Shown: positions 54,696 through 64,000 of the stretch, piece by piece
How the letters are laid out: each line of letters opens with the position of its first letter
Position numbering within the stretch: position 1 is the first letter of the stretch
Origin: Mastigamoeba balamuthi
Taxonomy: Eukaryota > Evosea > Mastigamoebida > Mastigamoebidae
Direction: 5' to 3'
Length of the DNA stretch: 64,000 bases
Assembly: GCA_902651635.1 (NCBI GenBank)
Contig: CACRSC010000018.1
Coordinates: forward strand, 429,019 to 493,018
The notes under the pieces: model-generated
Databases searched by the model: none
What the model saw: only the letters and a program-made list of their open reading frames with translations
What the model was told of the DNA's origin: nothing
Translations under genes and position numbers: made by a program

Positions 54696-56158
54696 TTAGA
54701 AGAGGCCTGCAACAGCAGCGATGGCCGCCGCGCCAATAGCCATCGTGCTGCTGGTTCCCGTGAGGGAATCGTCCTTGGTGCTCTTCTTAGAAGACGACTT
54801 GGTAGTCTTCCCCGACGACTGGGTGGTCTTCGATGACGTCGTCGTGGTCGTGGTCGATGAAACGGTAGTTGTTGCGGACGACGTCGTCGAGTCCGTCGAG
54901 ACGGCGGGGTTTGCGTTCTTGACGAGCATCTCGAACTGAGTCTGGAACCACGTGCCCGCCTCCGGGGCGTTGGACATCGAGTCGGCACTGTTGCACTTGG
55001 CGTCGTAGCGGGTCGCGCTCGTGTTGGAGGTGCCGTCCGACTCGCCCGGAGGCTTGATCCACGTGTACGCGTCGATCATCGAGTAGGCCGAGTTGGGGCT
55101 CGCCTTGGGCCTGGCCCCCAGACCCGCCCCGTTGATGTTGCACCAGTTGCCGACGTCGGTGCGCTGGTCCGTCGCGCCGTTGCGGCTCGTGTCGACGATG
55201 AAGTGCGGGCCGTCGCTGCCAAAGACGCCGTTCTGGAACTTGGTGTAGAGAGTCTGAACGTAGCTGAGGTGGCCGTAGATGGGATTGGAGTCGCCACAGC
55301 CCTTGGTGTTCACAAGCGTCTGGTAGTTGGCGACGTTGGTCGAGAAGCCGCGTACGCTCGTCGTGTCGCCGGCAAGCGACATCACCGAGTTGATGACCGT
55401 TAGGAAGCCCGCCATGTTGTTGTCCCAGCCGAGCCAGCACTCGTGGGCGGCGTCGATGTACATGTAGCGGTTGGACGCCTTGAGGGTCTTGATGGCGTAG
55501 GCGACGCCCTGGTGGTAGATGCTGGGGTCCGAGGCCGCTACGATCTGGCAGCTGGTCGTCTTCTCCTTGTTGGTGACCATGTTGGGCAGCGAGTCGGGCT
55601 CGATTACCATCACCACGGGGACTGTCGAGTACTCGTTGAGGATCGTGGCGAGCTTGTCGATGTACTCCGTCTGCGCTCACCCAGCTCAGCAGGACGTCTC
55701 GTGGCGGGAGTGGGCAGTTGGTACCTTGTATCTGTTGAGGCCGTCGCTGTTGACGAGCAGCTCACCATTGGAGGCGAGAGCTGCGCAGTCCCTGTTGGGC
55801 AGGTCATAAACGACGATCTGGGCCATCTTGCCCTCCGACTTTGCCGTCGCCAGGTACGCCGGCAGCTTGTCGAGCTATTGCATCGGTGCGACAGCGGACC
55901 AGTCAGGATTGTCGCCCAACGATAAAGGGAATACTACTGCACCATGGCAATGGTGTCGAGCCAGAGGAATGTGGGGTACTTCTTCACGACGTCGAACTTG
56001 GCCTTCATGGACGGGTTGGTGACCCCGGCAGCCGTGACCTCGGCGACATAGACGGAGTTCAGAACGACAGACTTGCCCAGCGCGTACGGGTTGCTGGACT
56101 GGATGGCGGCTGCCAGGCCCGCAAAGGCCACGACTGCGAGCACGTGGGAGCTGCGCAT
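54696..56158 (-). CDS. GH6 cellobiohydrolase, secreted, GPI-type anchor (446 aa)
   Basis: Glycoside hydrolase family 6 enzymes release cellobiose from the non-reducing ends of cellulose. Exons 56158-55943, 55874-55725, 55670-54696. A signal peptide (MRSSHVLAVVAFAGLAAA) is followed by the catalytic domain: QIVVYDLPNRDCAALASNGE with the putative acid Asp, VMVIEPDSLPN, YIDAAHECWLGW, SYVQTLYTKF, and RTDVGNWCNINGAGLGARP. Instead of the usual Gly/Ala after His in 'DAGHAGWLGW' it has HEC. No cellulose-binding module is present. A Thr/Ser linker (STTTTTTSSKTT) and the hydrophobic end TMAIGAAAIAAVAGLF suggest a GPI anchor, so the enzyme may work at the cell surface or on the cell's own cyst-wall cellulose. 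It is convergent with the HECT gene. Confidence 0.92.
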
Positions 56159-56609
56159 CTTGTGGAGCGTGATAATAATGATGATAACCGCCGCCCCCAC
56201 ACCCTTAAATGGGCCAGCCATGCACTTTCCGTGTAAGGTACGTGAACCTTTTGTGAACCGCGGTGCTGCAGTGTAACTCGTTGATCTTGGGACAGCATCC
56301 CGGTCTCCCACATCGCATCTGGGTGTGTCAGCCGCACGGCGGACGACGGCGGGGTGGGTCCATCTATGCGGCCGAGATGTTCCCTGAGACTTGGTGCGAA
56401 CGGTTGGAGGGAATTTTGTCTTTGTTACGTAGGTGGGGGGATTTGTTGTGCTCCCCAAGAGATATACCAGTCTGGGAAGCAGGTTCAACACTAATGCCGC
56501 ACCAACCACCGGGTCTATGGGACGCAGTATACGAGCAAAGGCATACGAAGTCCGCAACCACAGCTCACCACCAGAGTGTTTATGAACATAGCCCCAGACA
56601 GCAGTTCAC
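56159..56609. other. Intergenic, upstream of GH6
   Basis: About 450 bp holding the GH6 promoter and the 3' flank of lysine aminotransferase copy 1. No supported coding frame or RNA gene is seen. Confidence 0.5.
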
Positions 56610-58100
56610 TCAGTCAGTGCTCCTCGGTTTGGGGGTGCGGCTCTCAGAATCGGAAGCGAAGACGGCCTGGCAGGTGCGGTCGAGGATGGCGATGGCATCC
56701 TCCACGTCCTCCTTCCTGAACACCAGCGGTGGACGGAAGCGGATCGAAGTGGTCCCGCAGCTCATCAGGATCAGGCCCTCCTCCAGCGCCCTCTTCACGA
56801 AACGCCCGCGCACCTCGGGGGTCGGCAGCGTGGCCCCGATGAACAGCCCCCTGCCCCGCACCCGCGTGATCAGGGGCCACTTGGCCGACAGCTCCCGCAG
56901 CCTCCCCACCATCACCTCGCCCACCCGGGCGCTGTTGCCGATCAGGTCCTCCTCTTCCATGATCTCCAGGATCCTCTGGCCCCGCACAAAGTCCGTCAGG
57001 TTCCCTCCCCACGTCGAGTCGATCCGCCCAGACACCGCGAACACGTTGTCGGCCACCTCGTCCACGCGCCCCGTGCTCATGATCCCCGCCACCTGCGTCT
57101 TCTTCCCGAACGCCACGATGTCCGGCACCGCGTCGCTGCCAAAGTGCTCAAACGCCCAGCGCTTCCCCGTCGTCCCGGCGCCCGTCTGGATCTCGTCGTA
57201 GATGAGCATCACCTCCAGCTCGTCCGCCACGCGCCTGAGCCCCGCCAGGAACTCGCGACGCCAGTGGACGTCTCCGCCCTCGCCCTGGATGGGCTCCAAG
57301 ATTATCGCGGCCACGTCTCCCTTGCTCTCCACGATCGCCCTCCGGACGTCTCCCAGAGCTCGCGCCTCCTCAGTCGCCATCTCACCGTCGCCGAGCCCCT
57401 CGGATGTGCACGGGGGACCGCGGACAGCGAGCCACTCGAAGCGCGGGAACAGCGCGTACTTGAACAATGCGGCGCTCTTAGTCGCAGAGAGCGCGAGGCC
57501 CGTCCTGCCGTGGAAGGCGTTGTCGAAGAAGACGACCTTCTTGCCGACCTCTCCGAGGCCCCGCGCCATGTTCTTCCTCACCTTCCAGTCCACCGCGCAC
57601 TTGATCGCGTTGTCGACCGCGGGGCCCCCGCCGGCGATGAAGAAGAGGTGCACGAAGCCCTCGGGCACGAGGACGCGCCTGAACGTGGCGACGAACTGGG
57701 CGAACTCGATGGTGTAGACGTCGGCGTTGGGGGGGTTGTGCTGGGCGGCCCGGAGGAGCTTCGAGGTGAAGGCGGGGTCGCTCATCTTGGGGTGGTTCTG
57801 GCCCAGGGCCCACGTGGCGAAGAACGAGAAGCCGTCGAGGATCCTGCGTCCCGTCACCGCGTCCACCAGCCACACCCCCTTGGACCTCTGCGGGGGTGAA
57901 AGGGGCGTCCGCGGACCCCCGGAAAGGCGCGAAATGTGAGCGCGGAGGAATCACCCGAAAGGGGCGCAAAATGAGGATAAACCCACGTCGAGATCGAGGA
58001 CAAAGGGGAAGCCGTCGGTGAGCACGCCACAGCTGCGGAGTACCTCGTGGACCTCGTGGGGCCCGAGGAGGTCCACCTCCTCCTTGGTCAGATGCGCCAT
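56610..58100 (-). CDS. lat: L-lysine 6-aminotransferase, copy 1 (463 aa)
   Basis: PLP class III enzyme: L-lysine plus 2-oxoglutarate gives allysine (then piperideine-6-carboxylate) and glutamate. Exons 58100-57987 and 57887-56610. Family-specific blocks: DGFSFFATWALGQNHPK, NADVYTIEFAQFVATF, GGPAVDNAIKCAVDWKVRK, NAFHGRTGLALS, IILEPIQGEGGDVHWR, IYDEIQTGAGTTGK, DIVAFGKKTQVAGIM with the PLP lysine, STWGGNLTDFVRG, RGRGLFIGATLP, CGTTSIRFRPPL. The KKTQVxGxM and STWGGNL motifs separate LAT from ornithine and GABA aminotransferases. Bacterial LAT is about 450 aa; length agrees. It is the first of two copies flanking copy B of putrescine aminotransferase and the opine dehydrogenase. All residues needed for activity look present. 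Confidence 0.92.
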
Positions 58101-58443
58101 CTGAGATGTGAGTAACGGAGAATTTGAAGGGAAATGAATCGTGAATGCCTCGGAGAAAAAGGCAAACCTGGCAGCCGGGATACATAGATTCTTCGATGCC
58201 GTCAGATTTCTCCGGCGTCGTATTTCCTTTGCCAAGGAAAAGACACTCTCTTGTCTTTAAGCCTGAGAAACACCGGGTTTGGCCTGCTCAGGCCTACAGT
58301 TGACACCATTTGAATTTATTGGAGTGTCCGAGAACGGACAAACGAGACGGAATAGGACTGCTCTGTGTTCATGGGAGCTGCTGACGGAGAGAAACCTGTC
58401 AATGGAGTTGATTCATGACAGGGATGAGGCAACTGCATGCTCG
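58101..58443. other. Spacer between same-strand aminotransferases
   Basis: About 340 bp between the start of lysine aminotransferase copy 1 and the stop of putrescine aminotransferase copy B. It is AT-richer and contains the promoter of the former. Nothing else is seen. Confidence 0.45.
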
Positions 58444-60499
58444 CTAGTCGTCCCTGGAGAAAGAACCCTGGGGAGCCGGAGTGGGCTGGCGCTGCATGAT
58501 CGCCTTCTCCGCGCGGACCTCGACGAGAGCCTGCTCGAGCATGGCAATGACCCTCTCCATCTGCTGCTGGGTGATGACGAGGGGCGGCTCGATGCGGATG
58601 GACTGCGACGAGTTCAGAGTGCCGCTCACCAGGACCCCGCGGCGGAACAGCGCCGAGGCCACCTTGTACCCCGTCGCGCTGTCGGCAAAGTGCATGGCGA
58701 GCAGCAGGCCGCGCCCAGTGACGCCGCGCAGGATGTCGCTGTGGCGCGACGACAGGGCGAGCAGGCGGTCGAGCATCCACTGCCCCTTGGCCGCTGCGGT
58801 CTCCCAGACCTGCGAGAGAGAGACGGAGGGGGGAGGCAGCAGAGCGGGGGTGAGGCAGAGGGCCGAGTGTGCAGGGGGAGGGAGGAGGGGGGGGGCGGCG
58901 GGTATCAACAACGGGCACGGACCTTGTCACGGAGGGTGACGTGGAGGGCGGTGATGGCGGCGGCGCAGGCGAGGGGGTTGCCGCCGGTGGTGGTGGTGTG
59001 GAGGAAGGGGTTGGGGTGCATCATGGCGGACCAGATGTCGCGGGTGGAGCAGAAGGCGCTGGCGGGCATGACGCCGCCGCCGAGGGCCTTGCCGAGGCAG
59101 ACGATGTCGGGGACGACGCCCCAGTGGTCGACGCCCCAGAGCTTGCCGGTGCGGCCGAGGCCGGTCTGGACCTCGTCGGCGATGAGGAGGACGCCGTGCC
59201 TGGCGGTGGCCTGGCGGATGCGGGGCCAGAAGTCGTCCGGGGGCACCACGGCCCCGGCCTCGCCCTGGATGGGCTCCATGATCACCGCCGCGATGCCCAC
59301 CCCGGCCACCGCGCAGCTCTCCAGCGTCGTCTCCACCGCCCCCGCGTCCCCGAACGGCACGTGGTACACCGGGCCGCCGTACAGCGTCCCCACGGGGTCC
59401 CTGAACACCGCCTTGCCCGACACGCTCAGCGCCCCCAGCGACTTGCCGTGGAACGCCTTGCACGCCGCGATGAACCCGTTCCTCCCCGTGTACACCTGCG
59501 CTCCCGCGGGGTGGCCGCACCAAGGGAGAGGGGGAGGGGGACCCGTGCAGGTGAGTCGCGCGAGTCCAGAGGAGCGCGCACAAACAAACAACCGGCCAGC
59601 ACCAGAACCGCCAAACCGCCACAAGGAAGCGGCGCAGTGGGGAGGGGCGGAGTGGAGTGGGGTGTGCCATGCCCTGTGGAGGTGGTGCGGCGGGGGCGTG
59701 CCTTGGCGAGCTTGAGAGCGCCCTCGACAGCCTCGGCGCCGCTGTTGACGATGAACGAGTACTGGATGTCGCCCGGGAGGGCCATGGCCAGCAGCTTGCA
59801 CAGGACGCCCCGCAGCGGGTCGAGGAGCTCCTGCGAGCACTGGGGCGACTTCCTCAGCTGCGCCGCCACGCTGTCGACCACCTCCTTGTTGCACCAGCCC
59901 AGGTTCAGCAGCCCGAACCCGCCCAGGCAGTCGATGAACTCGCGGCCCAGCACGTCGTGGAACATGCTGCCGTCCCCGTGCCACTCGGTGCACGCAAAGT
60001 CTCCTCCCTGCGTCGCGCTCTTGCGGTACTCCAGCCAGCCCGCGTTGAAGTGCTCCCCGAAGTTCCTCACTCTTTTCTCGCAGAGTTGTGCTGTTAGCTC
60101 TCGGTATTGGCCAAGTTCTCTCAGCACGATTGTGGGAGCTTACGTTTCGTTGATCACCCAGCGGGCAACATCCTCAGGCAGGCACTCCTGGCGGATGATA
60201 TCGAGCCACATGCGCGAGTACTCCGCTGCGGCCTGAATTCCCGATTCGTCTGGCTCAGAGGGCTTTGCGGCGACCGCTTGCTCCTCGTCGTCAACGTCGC
60301 GCACAGCGTCGAACACGGCCTTGGCGAGGTCGTTGGCCTTGCGGTACTTGTCGGGGTCGAGCCCCAGGGCCTCGGCGACGGGCGAGAGCTCGTCGCGGGG
60401 TATGTGCGTGAGAGCCTGCGCGAACAGCCTCCGCGCACGCTTAACACTGACTGCGAGATCGTCGTCGCCAGAGAGCACGGGCACACGCGTGGTAGCCAT
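58444..60499 (-). CDS. Putrescine aminotransferase-like class III transaminase, copy B (554 aa)
   Basis: Exons 60499-60144, 60071-59702, 59495-58923, 58809-58444, matching copy A (28473-30424) exon for exon, including the GC-AG second intron. From about VRNFGEHFNAGW to MLEQAL the two proteins are essentially identical, as are introns 2 and 3 between them. Exon 1 (MATTRVPVLSGDDD...) and the C-terminal tail (VEVRAEKAIMQRQPTP) are unrelated in detail, although exon 1 keeps the same helical pattern (ARRLFAQALTHIP, EYSRMWLDIIR). The PLP lysine and substrate blocks are all present. It is divergent from the opine dehydrogenase over 288 bp, a likely shared promoter. Confidence 0.87.
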
Positions 60500-60787
60500 G
60501 ACGTGACATTAAGAAACCGATGTTGAAATCGGGTGGAAATGCGTTGGGTTGTTGAGGGTGGTTGTTTGGGTTGGTTGTTGCTCGAGTAATTATAAAGTGA
60601 GGCCAGGATACTTGCGGGCGCGGGGGTGATTCACCTCCCGAACTTCGATTACGTCACAGTCGAAGAATTTGTCTTGGCCTCAGAGTGCACCTTTCCACGT
60701 GTCTTGCAGCGTATCTTTTCAAAATCGCCACCACCACCGGTTTTCCACAAACAAACAAACTCAGAAGAGTAACGCAATCACCGGCAA

Positions 60788-61952
60788 ATGGCGAGCAGCA
60801 GCACAGCGAGACTGACGGGCCTGCGCGTGGCGGTGGTCGGCTGCGGCAATGGCGGGCACGCGCTGGCAGCGGACCTCGTGCTCCGCGGGGCCTCTGTGGC
60901 CTTCTGCCACCCGCTCGGCGGGCCCGACGAGAGCGCACCCGCACGCGCCGCCGGGGGCGTCTGGTACGAGGGCGCGGGGCTCCCCGGGTGCCCCCGCGCT
61001 GGCCCGCCTCGACCTCGTCACGACGAGCGCCGACGAGGCCCTGGCGTTCGCGGACGTCGTTGTTCTCTCGGTGCCCGCCTTCGTCGTGCCCGCCGCGGGC
61101 CGCGCGCTGGGCCCGTTCCTGCGCGAGCGCCACACGGTCGTCGTGCTGGGCTGCACGTCGCTCGGCTCGCTGAGGTTCCGCGTCGCGGTGGGCGGCGGGG
61201 CGGCCGCGCAGAAGTTCCGCGTCGCCGAGGCCTCGTCGCTGCCCTACGCCGCGAGGCTCGTGGGGCCGGGCCGCGTGGCGGTCTACGGCCGCTCCGTGGG
61301 GCTGCACTACGCCGCGCTGCCCGCGTCCGACACGGCTGCGGTGGCGCCGGCCGTGGCCGCCGTGGCCCCCGGGGCCGAGCCCGCGGAGTCGCCGCTGCAC
61401 CTGCAGTTCTTCACGGAGAACCCCATCCTGCACCCCGCGGCGATGCTCATGAACGCCGGGCGCATCGAGGACGCCGCCGGGACTAGCACGTTCTCGTTCT
61501 ACCGCCAGGGCGTCACGCCGAGCGTCGGCCGCGTGATTTCGGCGATCGACGCCGAGCGCATGAGCGTTGCGGGGGCGCTGGGCTTCGCCGGGTGCCCCAG
61601 CGCGGGCCAGCTGCTGCACGAGCACGGCTACGGGGCACCGGCGGAGTCGGGGGCCGACAGAGACGACGTCGTGGCCTCGTGCAGGCTGAGCCCCGTGCTC
61701 GCGGGCATCAACGCGCCGCCGGAGGTCGCGACGCACAGGTACCTCGTCGAGGACGCTCTGTTCGGCCTCGACCTGCTGCGCGTCACTGCCCGCACGGTTG
61801 GCGTGGCGACGCCGACGATCGACGCGATCGTGCACCTCGCGCGGGTCGTTCGCGGGGCACCGACGGGCCCGATTGCGTCACTGCCCAGCGTCGTCATTGA
61901 CGAGTCGGTGCTGCGTGAATACGGCCTCGTCGTCTCCCCCAAGGTTCACTGA
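60788..61952 (+). CDS. Opine (octopine/nopaline-type) dehydrogenase, one apparent frameshift
   Basis: NAD(P)H-dependent reductive condensation of an amino acid with a 2-oxo acid; in anaerobic metabolism it re-oxidises NADH like lactate dehydrogenase. The frame opens with MASSSTARLTGLRVAVVGC and a Rossmann loop GCGNGGHALA. The C-terminal domain has FFTENPILHPAAMLMNAG, FSFYRQGVTPSVGRVISAID and a His within HLQFFTEN...HP as expected for the family. Between about 60980 and 61000 the frame shifts by one: the first 67 codons (to LPG) are in one frame, and GAPALARLDLV onward in another. The site has runs of C and G (CTCCCCGGGTGCCCCC) and no intron signals. A sequencing error is most likely; a young pseudogene is possible. 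Product about 388 aa. Confidence 0.8.
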
Positions 61953-62075
61953 GTCCGTCGATTCAACACAAGTAATGAATGCTTCCATTCGAGCCCAGAG
62001 TCTCGGCTTGTAGTGTCGCTTCTTGCGATCGCGAGAGGGTAGGAAGAGGGTAGGACAATTCGCTGTATTCACTGT
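61953..62075. other. Short convergent spacer
   Basis: Between the opine dehydrogenase stop and the stop of lysine aminotransferase copy 2. No hairpin or other feature is evident. Confidence 0.5.
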
Positions 62076-63523
62076 TCACTGCTGGTTATCAGACCCGAAG
62101 ACGGCCTGGCAGGTGCGGTCGAGGATGGCGATGGCATCCTCCACGTCCTCCTTCCTGAACACCAGCGGTGGACGGAAGCGGATCGAAGTGGTCCCGCAGC
62201 TCATCAGGATCAGGCCCTCCTCCAGCGCCCTCTTCACGAAACGCCCGCGCACCTCGGGGGTCGGCAGCGTGGCCCCGATGAACAGCCCCCTGCCCCGCAC
62301 CCGCGTGATCAGGGGCCACTTGGCCGACAGCTCCCGCAGCCGCCCCACCATCACCTCGCCCACCCGGGCGCTGTTGCCGATCAGGTCCTCCTCCTCCATG
62401 ATCTCCAGGATCCTCTGGCCCCGCACAAAGTCCGTCAGGTTCCCTCCCCACGTCGAGTCGATCCGCCCAGACACCGCGAACACGTTGTCGGGCACCTCGT
62501 CCACGCGACCCGTGCTCATGATCCCCGCCACCTGCGTCTTCTTCCCGAACGCCACGATGTCCGGCACCGCGTCGCTGCCAAAGTGCTCAAACGCCCAGCG
62601 CTTCCCCGTCGTCCCGGCGCCCGTCTGGACCTCGTCGTAGATGAGCATCGCCTCCAGCTCGTCCGCCACGCGCCTGAGCCCCGCCAGGAACTCGCGACGC
62701 CAGTGGACGTCTCCGCCCTCACCCTGGATGGGCTCCAAGATGATGGCGGCCACGTCCCCCCTGCTCTCCACGATCGCCCTCCGGACGTCTCCCAGAGCCC
62801 GCGCCTCCTCAGTCGCCATCTCACCGTCGCCCAGCCCCTCGGATGTGCACGGGGGACCGCGGACAGCGAGCCACTCGAAGCGCGGGAACAGTGCGTACTT
62901 GTGGACGGCGCTCTTAGTGGCCGACAAAGCGAATCCCGTTCTGCCGTGGAAGGCGTTGTCGAAGAAGACGACCTTCTTGCCGACCTCTCCGAGGCCCCGC
63001 GCCATGTTCTTCCTCACCTTCCAGTCCACCGCGCACTTGATCGCGTTGCCCACCGCGGGGCCCCCGCCGGCGATGAAGAAGAGGTGCACGAAGCCCTCGG
63101 GCACGAGGACACGCCTGAACGTGGCGACGAACTGGGCGAACTCGACGGTGTAGACGTCGGCGTTGGGGGGGTTGTGCTGGGCGGCCCGGAGGAGCTTCGC
63201 GGTGAAGGCGGGGTCGCTCATCTTGGGGTGGTTCTGGCCCAGCGCCCACGTGGCGAAGAACGAGAAGCCGTCGAGGATCCTGCGCCCCGACACCGCGTCC
63301 ACCAGCCACACCCCCTTGGACCTCTACGTGGCACGGGGAGGTGCGTTGTGAGGGGACAGTCTTCTCGCGCTCTTACTGTGGGAAGTCGTACGTCGAGGTC
63401 CAGAATGAACGGGTATCCGTCGGCATGCACGCCACAGCTGCTCAAGACCTTTCGCACCATGTCCGGCCGGATGCTGTCGACCTCCTCCTTGCTCATAGCA
63501 CGCGGGTTGTTGCAGTTCGCCAT
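62076..63523 (-). CDS. lat: L-lysine 6-aminotransferase, copy 2 (459 aa)
   Basis: Exons 63523-63392 and 63323-62076. It is nearly identical to copy 1 (56610-58100) over exon 2, with a few substitutions (SKGDVAAI to SRGDVAAI, LEVMLIYDE to LEAMLIYDE) and a small difference near VHKYALFP versus ALFKYALFP. The PLP lysine in VAFGKKTQVAGIM and STWGGNLTDF are kept. Exon 1 (MANCNNPRAMSKEEVD) is more divergent, as is the intron. This copy closes the amine-metabolism block. Copies 1 and 2 are direct repeats flanking PatA-like copy B and the opine dehydrogenase. Confidence 0.92.
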
Positions 63524-64000
63524 CGTTTCTAATGGGCAAGAATCGAAAGAAAGGGGCAATTGGAGGAAAAGCGCAAACGCCAGTCACGTTTGTTGAGGTG
63601 TGTGTGCGGGGAGGTTTTTAATGATGTGGGCGTGTAACCCGCTCGGATTTTCTCCGAGGTTGTGCACCTGCCGCGTCACCAGGTGCACCGTCGGAGAAAT
63701 TTCTCGCAGACGTTCGCTCCGAGCCCCGAGACGAGCCGAGTAAAGGAAGGTGAATGGGCAGTATTGCCGTCGGTGTCCTGATCGGCGCAACGATCAGAGC
63801 CCAGGGCGTGGCTTGGCCCGCACCACCCCACGCCGCCGTCCGGCTAGGCGACAGCTGCGCCAGGCCGGATAATTGCAGCGGATGTACACAGAGACGCTGT
63901 GAGTTAGCGTGGCCTCAAGTTTCTCGTCGCGGTGATTTCTGCCCAGACGGCCTGAAGACCGGGAAAGTTGTCAGAGAGCCGAGTTCCTAGGGCTAGTCCA
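63524..64000. other. Right-edge region, no gene recognised
   Basis: Upstream of lysine aminotransferase copy 2. A frame at 63754-63990 (+, 78 aa) has no family features and is not called. A near-perfect hairpin-like element (CTCGGATTTTCTCCGAGG, 63639-63660) is of unknown meaning. Confidence 0.4.

Noticed and set aside
58279-60236. Long plus-strand frames (455-478 aa) opposite putrescine aminotransferase copy B
   Set aside because: Antisense shadows caused by high-GC third positions; the minus strand has the conserved enzyme blocks.
63754-63990. 78-codon plus-strand frame near the right edge
   Set aside because: No family features; composition and length are within chance for this GC content.

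Overview
The window is GC-rich eukaryotic nuclear DNA with compact genes split by short introns (mostly 35-120 nt, GT-AG, a few GC-AG). A 10-exon ASH/MSP-repeat gene of the HYDIN/CFAP class implies a cilium or flagellum. STT3, a Rab geranylgeranyltransferase alpha subunit, tyrosine-kinase-like domains, a TRP channel, a GH6 cellobiohydrolase and an opine dehydrogenase fit a free-living, particle-feeding flagellated or amoeboid protist. An archamoeba such as Mastigamoeba is possible, but that is inference from gene content and composition, not proof. Exon models were built by hand from splice signals, reading phase and family alignment. In every multi-exon model the exon lengths sum to a multiple of three.

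Region 1 (0.2-17 kb), host genes: a protein with four copies of an unrecognised ~110-residue repeat; the ASH/MSP protein; STT3; a Maelstrom-domain protein; RABGGTA; and the first of two large secreted GH123/DUF4091-like proteins with a LamG-like insert and a GPI-type tail.

Region 2 (17-28 kb), mobile DNA: a three-gene, apparently intact DNA transposon of about 6.5 kb, bounded by arrays of a GCTAC-rich repeat, with the same repeat between its two divergent genes. It carries a zinc-finger transposase of the tnp2/KDZ/Plavaka kind, a 341-aa protein of unknown function, and a 287-aa protein with a zinc-binding N-terminus and a caspase-like His-Gly...Ser-Cys arrangement. To its right lie low-complexity DNA, an AT-rich orphan ORF and a decayed Tc1/mariner-like transposase.

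Region 3 (28-41 kb): putrescine aminotransferase copy A; the second GH123-like protein; a gene that reads in phase from a tyrosine-kinase-like domain through Cys-rich zinc modules into a TRP channel; and an ASH/MSP-domain pseudokinase.

Region 4 (41-54 kb): one giant HECT E3 ubiquitin ligase (about 4160 aa) with SPRY, UBA, UIM and RRM-like segments.

Region 5 (54.7-63.5 kb): a GPI-type GH6 cellobiohydrolase, then an amine/amino-acid block: lysine 6-aminotransferase copy 1, putrescine aminotransferase copy B, opine dehydrogenase and lysine 6-aminotransferase copy 2. Putrescine aminotransferase A and B are inverted copies 30 kb apart whose introns are nearly identical while their first exons are not, which points to gene conversion. 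No tRNA, rRNA, CRISPR array or retroelement was recognised.
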